Both the position numbers and the translations under genes were made by a program. 10,929 nucleotides of DNA. Origin: Deltaproteobacteria bacterium (lineage in GTDB: Bacteria > SAR324 > NAC60-12). Where the stretch lies: positions 3,736-14,664 of the forward strand of contig PAZT01000018.1 of NCBI GenBank assembly GCA_002716165.1. Direction: 5' to 3'. Of this stretch, positions 1-8,600 are shown piece after piece. Positions within the stretch are counted from its first letter, which is position 1; each line of letters begins with the position of its first letter. The notes beneath the pieces were generated by a model that worked only from the letters and a program-made list of their open reading frames with translations, ran no database searches and had not been told where the DNA came from.

Positions 1-2640
1 TCAGAAAATGCTATTATGCAAAACTTTCTGAATTCCGGATTATCACGTGTTGAAATTTTGGAGAGTAAAACTCTCAGCATTGAAAATGCTTTTGAAATTC
101 CCCAAACAAAATCAATGGAACTAATCGGAGATGGTGGAACACTTTCGCTGGGTGACAATATGACCGTATCAGGTACACTGGTTTTTTCAAGCCAAGGGAC
201 ATTAAACGGTGGGAGTGTTTTGCTCAATGGCGGTTTGATTGAAGTTGATCAAAACGTAAAAATCGGTTCAGACATGTTTCATAATGCTGATTCTTTCATT
301 GAAATTGAGGATGGAAAGTCACTCAACTATACGGGAGAAGTATTCAATATAGGAAGCTTTTCACTTAAAATTTTAGGAGGGGGGACATTTGAGAACACGA
401 ATTATCTTACCTTGAATAGTTCCCAGAGTAAACTTCAACTTGATGGTGTAATTATTTCCAAGGTTGAGATAAACACAGCTTTAACTGATGGAGAATTAAA
501 AATTTCTGAGGACTCAACTATAGAGTCAATTTCACATATTGGAACCTCAAGAATTAATCTTGATGCAAATACAATCCTTACATTTACAAATTCTTTTGAA
601 ATACCTGAAAGTCAGACCATGGAAATGGTTGGGACTGGTATAGGAAGGACAGTAAATTTAATGGACTCCATAAATCTAGAAGGTACTCTCAAAATAAGTT
701 CAGAAAATTATACCTTGAGCAATGGTACTCTCAAACTTAATGGTGGACTTTTAAATATTTTAGAAAACTCTAATTTAAATACTAGCATTGCCCATTTGGC
801 CAGTAGCAGCATTTCAGTAAAACCTCAAAAAACTTTACAATACGAAGGGGATAGTCTTGAAGTAGGTGCTCTAACATTAACTCTTTCGGGAGGTGGTACA
901 ATTGATAATACAAATAACCTTATTCTGGATAATCCTGCCAGCACTTTAACAATGAACGGCATAAGCCAAATTTCAGGACTTTCAGTAACTTCACCATTAA
1001 CAACTGGGAAGTTAATTGTTGCAGTCAATACCTTAATCCAGACATTAGATCATACTGAGTCTTCAAAAATTGATATCTCTGACAATGTAAGCCTTACCAT
1101 ACAGGATCTATTTGAAGTTCCCCAAAATAAATCTTTGGAACTTACTGGTAGCGAGAATGGGACTTTGACACTGGGAGATAAACTTACCCTGACGGGAATG
1201 CTTGAAATAAACGCTCCAGATAAGTTATCCAGTGGGACTCTGGAACTAAATGGTGGGACTTTGTCAGTAAATGAAAATTCAGTAATTGAATCTGCATTGC
1301 CTCATACTGAGCAATCCAGTATCAAAGTAATCTCAGGCAAAACATTTAGGTATACTGGTGATGAGTTAAATATTGGTGAACTTGAATTGACTCTGTTAGG
1401 TGGAGGGTTCATAGACAACTCAAATGATTTTGCAATGGATAATCCTAACAGCGTCCTTACAATGAAAGGGATAAAAATCTCAAATGTTTTATTCAAAGAG
1501 GATTTAACAAATGGTCAGTTAACTGTAGATAATGATTCTGTAATTACAAACCTAACTAATTCCCAATCATCCCGCATTGATATAGGAAATGGTAATTTGC
1601 TTATCGTGGAAAATTCCTTTGAAATCCCAGCAAATATTAACATGCAGTTTGTTGGTTCTGGAAATGGAATAATGCAGATAAAGGATACATTGACACTTTA
1701 TGGAAATGTTAATTTTAATGCACCAAACTTTATCCTTGATAATGGCACTATAGCCTTAAGTGGAGGAACACTTGAAAGCAATGAAGACACAACTGTTACT
1801 TCTCAAATCCAGAATTTCAATGACTCTACGGTTATAGTTGATACTGGCAAAACGCTGACCTATTTTGGAAATGCACTGGAAATAGGTGCTAACGAATTGA
1901 TGATGATGGGAGGTGGTAATTTTTATAATACAGGCAGCATAATACTTAATCACCAAGACAGTGTCCTAAAACTCGATGGGATATCAAAAGTCGAGCATGT
2001 AACATTTGATGAAAATCTTACTGACGGATCTTTAAATGTTGACCAGAACTCAACAATTCAGATGATTTCCCATACAAAGTCCTCAAAGCTAGATATTGCT
2101 GATCAAACAAATCTAACTTTGGTAAATTCATTTGAAATCCCGCTTGGACAGACAATGGAGTTGAGTGGAGTAGGAGGTGGAACTATTGATATAAATGACA
2201 ACATTACTCTATCAGGAGTTCTGAAACTGAATGCTGAGAATAATATTATTAGTGGCGGAAAATTGATATTCAATGATGGATTGATTGATTTAGATCAGGA
2301 TACTACGATTGCAACAAAGATCGTGCTCAGCAAAAATGCCAGAATGGATTTAGACAGTAGTAAGACTTTAAGTGTAACACAGTCTTTTGAAGTTCCATCT
2401 GACTTAGAACTTGAAATTAAAGGAACTGACGGAGGATCCTTAAGCCTTTCTGATACCCTGAAAGTAGGAGGTACTATTAAGTTTAGTCCACCAAATGTAA
2501 GCTCTCAAATTCAATATCACAGCTTGATTGATGGAACACTTGAACTAGCATCAGGAGGCCTACTCGATATTGATTATAATACAAATATTGGTTCAAACAT
2601 CAAAATTTCAGGAGATTCTAATATTGATGTTGCCTCAGAA
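1..2640 (+). repeat. Class A tandem protein repeat, about 170 residues per unit
   Basis: Units are marked by a recurring F-E-[IV]-P motif whose Phe codons start at 91, 595, 1111, 1618 and 2131. Spacings are 504, 516, 507 and 513 bp (168-172 residues). A sixth motif at 2386 follows after only 255 bp (85 residues). Each unit also has a second landmark, [SL]-G-G-G-x-x-x-N, near 370, 880, 1390 and 1900. The two halves of a unit look alike: both carry a T-I-x-S-x-I-x-H like stretch, then S-x-I, then a K-T-L or L-T-[FL] strand. The unit therefore appears to be an ancient doubling of about 85 residues. Short strands separated by G-G or N-G turns suggest a beta-solenoid. DNA identity between units is moderate: 17 of the first 20 bases match between the motifs at 91 and 1111, much less elsewhere. 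This indicates an old array under protein-level selection. Confidence 0.9.
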
Positions 2641-5600
2641 ATGACTTTGACATATTTAGGTGATGTCATCGATATCAATTCGTACCAGCTTTCTTTTCTC
2701 GGCAAAGGAACTATGCTGAATTCCAACGCTGTTCTCCTAAGTAATTCTGAAGGAGCAATTATTTTTGCTGATGACATTACAGTTGCGCTTGTAATGGTGC
2801 AAGCAGATAGCTCATCTGGAAAAGGAATACAAGTTAAAAGTGCTGGCGCAAAAGTTACAAACCTGAATCTTGGTGCTGACTTAAAACTTATTTTTGACAG
2901 CGAACAGTACGTATTTAATATTGAAAATCTAATAGTTAGCTCTGCAGCAACTCTTTCAACTGAAGGAAGTAGAGGTCTAGTATTTATTACTGAGCTTCTA
3001 CAGGACAATCAAGATGCCTTACTAACACTAAATAATATAACTGCAAAGGTGCAGGAAGAAATTGAACTGTCTTTTAAAAATCAAATTGCTATGACAGACA
3101 GCGCAATATTCGAAGTTGTTGGTGGGCTCACATTTAATTTGACTGGTACAATGGATTTCAAAGGTCACCTTACTGCAAATATAAATTTGATGGGTGGTAC
3201 AATGTGTGTCCTAGATAATTCTACAATTGATGGAGATATTAGTCACCTTGCAAATTCAGTGATATATATTGCTCCTGAAAGAATTCTTACCTACAAAGGT
3301 GAAAATAAGCTTGAGATCAACAACCTTGAACTTGCTCTGCAGGGCGGTGGTTATTTTTCAAGTCTGGAAAATAATTCAATCAGTCTGAACCAGAATGGAG
3401 GAATACTTAAGCTAGCAGATAATGCAACATCAATTTCTCATCTCCACATTGATCAAAACGTGCTTACTGCAGTACTGCAAATAACCCAGAATCAAAATTC
3501 TGTATGTTCGGGAGACGAAAATATACACGATTCATCAACAATCTTAGTTGAAAATCTTGATCACGAGGGTAGTTCAAATCTTCAGTTGGCTGACAACACT
3601 CTACTCAACATATCCAACTCAATTTCAGTTCCTCAGCAAAAATCCATGACAGTAAGTGGAGAAGAAGGAGAACTTTTATTTGGCGGTACACTAACTTTTG
3701 AAAATGATAGTCAGCTGGTCTTAGATTCATCAAATTCTCAAATCAGTGGGAGTTTTGACTTCAAAGAAAGCAATTTAATTGATGCACAAGAGGATACTAA
3801 AATTAAATCTTCAATTGGCAGGTGGAATAACAGCGAGATACAAGTGACTGCAGGAAAAATACTGGAGTTAAAAGATAATCACTGGTACACACAGGGGACC
3901 TTATCAAAAGCAGGTGGCTCAATGAATCTTGAAAATATGGTATGGAACCTGTCTGACGATACCACTTATACAAGCGACACAGAGATCGAGATTAAAACAC
4001 TTATATTGAATGATCATATACTTGCTCTGGGATCAGCAGATAGTGATGTGACGGTGTCCGACAACATGACCTTCAACAATTCAAATGAACATTTAAGTTC
4101 AGGCTTGGCAGATATTACTCTTGAGGCAATCCTTAACATAGAAGATGGCGCAATCTCATCAACAGGAGGATTTGTTTCCCTTGAAAAAGGAGGTAACCAA
4201 TCCGGAGGTGAACTGGATGTTACTTCAAGTTTTCTTAAACTTGGTGGCGATTATTTTAAATCTGGTGGTACTTTGACCTCCACAGAAAACGGAACGATTT
4301 TGGAACTTACAGATAACCTTACGTTAACCAGCGATACTTTATTGTCTCTACTAGGTATTGCGTTGAATGACAATACTCTAACTCTTGGTTCTAAAACAAC
4401 TGGGCTTACAATCGGAGGGCCAATTAACTTTGATCAAGCAGATGAACAAATTTTTGCAAATTCAGCAGATTTAAATCTAAAAGGACTTTTAAGTGTGGAC
4501 AATGGTGGAATTATCTCAGATAATGCATCCCTGAAATTTACAGGTGGTATAAATCAGACCGGAGGTCTGCTGAGACTAAATAACGCTCAATTAGAGTTAG
4601 GTGGGGATATTTTTAAAACGGGAGGGATTCTGCAAACCTTAGACGCTGAAACTACAATATTAGCTGACATGGAAATAACCAGTAATTCTGAAATTTCGGT
4701 TAAATCGATTAATCTTGGAGATAATACTCTTGAGCTGGGATCAGCCACAAGTGATTTGGCAGTCAGTGGGGATTTTTCATTAGTGGAGGCGAACGTTCAT
4801 CTCAATACTGGGGATGCAGACTTTAGTGTTGGAGGCAATGTTAACCTTACCGAAGGTAAGCTTGAGTCAACAGAGGGAACAGTTCGTTTTACAAATACTA
4901 CAGTTCAGTCCGAATCATTTGAGTTTAATCTTGCAGAAAGTATTTTTAGCCTTGGTGGTAACTATACAAAAACTGGTGGCAGCCTAGATAGTTCATCTGC
5001 CACTTTGAGTCTGAATGATAACACCACAATAGCTAGTGAAACAGCTATTGAATTTGATAAGTTGGAACTCAATGACTTTACACTTACCCTTGCTGATTCA
5101 AATACAGACCTGCAAATTTCTTCTGCTGTAATTGTGGATAATCCAAACGAGTTTATAGTTACAGGAGATGCAGATATAACAATGCTTTCTACTCTGAATA
5201 TTAGTGCTGGTGGAGTTACATCTACTGGTGGTACACTTTCCTTTCTTGGTGGTGGTGAGTTGACTGGAACAGGCACAATAGATTTCACTGGTAGTACTTG
5301 GGTTACTGGGAGTTCTCTTTTCAAATTAGGTGGAACCTATGTATTTTATCAAACAAATTTGAAATTAGGAAAAGATACAACTTTGACTAGCGATCAACCC
5401 TTAAATATAGCATTGCTTGATTTAAATGGATTTATCCTTACTCTGGGAAGCGCAGAAAGCGATCTCACAGTGGAGGAAAGCTTAATAATTGATGAAAGCA
5501 CTGAGGGAATTTCAACAGGAGAAGCTGATTTAATATTGAAAAGTTCTTTAATTATGAGTAATGGCTTGCTGCAAAGTGCAGGAGGAAGCATTAAATTCGC

Positions 5601-8600
5601 CAGTAATCAAACATCTATATTTAGCGCAGATGCCGTGATGATGCTTGATGATACTCTAATAACATCGGACAATAATAATGAGATTGCTATAATTGAAATT
5701 GATGGAGAACCTGATCTTAGTATGACTGATGAAAGTACTGTTTCGAACATAACACTTACTACATCAACAGATACAATTGGGTCAATTAGTACATCTGGAG
5801 GAGTTGAATGTCTTCAGAACTGCATAGGATTTATAGAAACAGGTGCCTATGGCTATAATATTCATGGTGTTTACAGATATGTTACAAGTGCAAACTGGTT
5901 ACTTTCAGAGGCAGAAGGTGAACGAAAAACTGCTAAGATGGAAGTTAAACTCCTTAGCAGACCATCAAGTGATGTACAGGTGGTATTAAGTAGCTCTGAC
6001 TTAACGGAAGCAACACTTGATCAATATTCTTTAACTTTCACTCCAGCTAATTGGAACCGCAGTCAGGAAGTAACCATTACCGGTGAGGATGATTCGGTTG
6101 TCGATGGTGATGTAAGTGTACGAATTATTGGTTATACGGAGTCAGATGACACTAATTACGCTTCCACTTCAGCAAACAGGTTGCATGCTTTTAAATATAC
6201 TTTTACCAATATCAACGATGACCTGCAGAAAGGTCTCAGTCCAATAGTACAAATTGGTGAAGACCAGAAAATAAATGAAAAGACAAGAGTGATTCTTGAC
6301 GGGTCCGCTTCTTATGACCCTGACCCAACTGGACGTATCGTTTCATATAAATGGAATTATGTTGGCCAGCGAACTGATATTACAATTGAAAGGGAAAGTG
6401 AAAGTATATCATATTTCTCTGCTCCAGATATTTCTGAAGTTACTATTCTTCTGTTTAGTCTCGAAGTCGTTGATGATGACCTGATTGCAGCATACGGATC
6501 TACTTCCGTTACGGTCATGCCAATCGTTGAAATTAATGCTGTAGCAAATGTTACTGGCGCAATTGTACCAAAATATCCTGAGGGTAGTACTCTTGAAAAT
6601 GTTACTTCTACAGATCCAGAAGTTGCTCAAGCCCATAAGCTTGTATCAGGGGAGACGGAACTTAATATTGACATGAAAACCGATGGTACTGGTTATAGCA
6701 CAGTTAAAACTGAAGATGGAACTGAGTCTAAAGTAAATGTTCCTCTTGGTGCAGATTTTAATATGAACGATGATGCTTCAATCAGCATCTTACAGACGCT
6801 TTCTACGGGATCACAACTCTCTACAAATATTAGTTCAGTTGGTGAGGTCACAGTTGGTGTTGATTCCTCTGGATCAGGACCAAATGTTAAAGCACCTAAA
6901 GGATCAGAAGTAGTAATTAGTGATAGTGGAATTTCTGAAATTTCTCAGCCGGCTACAACTGATGAATCGACGGGTATAAGCTCCCAGGTTACCAGTTTAA
7001 TCAGTCCAGATGGTTCAGCAGTTATTGAAATTACTCTCAGTGGAGGTTCTGGAAGAACAACATCCAATGTGGATGAAGCTTCAGCAACCACCACATCAAG
7101 CTTAAGCACAGATTCAGGACTATCAGTTTCCATAAGTACTAGTAATGGAGTGACTGCCAACATGGCTGTTACAGGAGGAACTCTTGGAGCGAGTATTGCT
7201 ACTGATGGTACATCTTCTACCAGTTACGAAACTTTGCCTGTAAATTCCTTACCAGTATTATCTACTTTCAGTTCATCTACGAATATGGATCTCCAAGTTA
7301 AGAGTGGAATGGTGGTAAGCACTATTTCAGCAGCGACAGCTGATGATGGAGTAAGCCGTAGCATAACCAGTACAATAACTAACTCAAATACTTCCGTTCA
7401 GGTACAGGGTTCTGGTATATCTGATAGTACTTTGGAGGCGGCAACAGGTTCGACCATAACAGTAAATAGTGATCGAGAAATTACATCCACATTTGCCCCT
7501 GATGAGAGTATCACTAGCACTGTCAGCATGAACAATGAGGGCCTGATGTATCCCGTATTAACAACTGTTTCAACTAATGAAAAATACGTTTTACCTGAAG
7601 TAGGTGCCGGAGGTACTGTAAGTCAGGAAGCTGATAAAATAACCCTCACGATACCTTTAAATACATCTAACAATTCAAGGACTCAGTCAAGAAGCAGGTC
7701 TACTATCAGGACTTCTGAACGTACAGGAGTTTTATCAGAATACTCAGTGACTGGAACTTGGGTTGGAGTTGACACATCTTTAGGAAAACCAGTATTTGTC
7801 CAGTCTACATCATCAGACGCATCCCTCTTAGTTTCAAATGAGTATGACAATATAACTTCCGTAAGTTTGTCTCAGGGGACTGCTCAATACCGAATTGGAG
7901 ATGATTTGCCATCTTCCTTAAGTCAAACATTAAATGTAAACAGTACCCCCGCTTCAGTTGCATTGAACGGATCTCGCAATCTTGTCGCACTTCCTGCATA
8001 TTCATCAATTGCACCAGCAAGTTTTGGAAGCTTTTTCAGGGATTATAAAACTGTTTGGGTAAGACGAAATGGTGCATGGCAGTTTTATACAAGTGGTGAA
8101 GAAAGTACTATATATATAGAAAAAGGATATTCTGAATTAAGCTCTAACATTGAAGCTGGGGAAGGATTCTGGATTGAACTGAATTCTCCTGCAAATCCTA
8201 CAAATTTTGAAATTGCGGATTATGGAGGATATTCTGCTTTACCCCAATTGAGCAGCATGACTTCTGAATGGAATTTACTTGGAACATCTAAAGAGATCAC
8301 GGTTGTGGAAATAACTCAGGCTGGAAATTTTGACAAAACAAAAGAAGATGATTCCAATACTTTGGGATTTATAGATAACTCAGGAGGAAATGGACCTTCC
8401 TCAGGACTTAACTTTATGGGAGATGACTTCATTGTCTCCGGAAATCAAATAGGACAATTTAATGGTTTTGCTTTAGTGATGGCAATGTTACTGTTGGCAT
8501 CTGCAAGCTTAATGGTCAGATTCAAACAAACAATGTTAATCAGCATTTCAAAATCGCAGAAAATTTCCTCATGGCAATTGATGTTTTTTTCTGCTGGAAT

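Noticed and set aside
61..75. Perfect 6-bp inverted repeat (gagagt-aaa-actctc)
   Set aside because: It is inside coding sequence with a 3-base loop, no T-tract and no gene boundary, so it is not a terminator or operator on present evidence.
2574..3008. Open minus-strand frame of 144 codons
   Set aside because: It lies wholly inside the repeat-bearing giant gene; its protein shows no domain, and the plus frame has clear repeat structure. It is a shadow frame.
6296..6484. Plus-strand frame of 62 codons overlapping the PKD-like module
   Set aside because: The overlapping main frame carries an unmistakable PKD core (L-D-G-S-A-S-Y-D-P-D), so this alternative frame is a shadow.
8380..8526. C-terminal sorting tail of PEP-CTERM or GlyGly-CTERM type
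   Set aside because: There is a Gly-rich stretch, a hydrophobic helix and a basic R-F-K, but no P-E-P or equivalent signature, and the protein continues about 117 residues beyond it.
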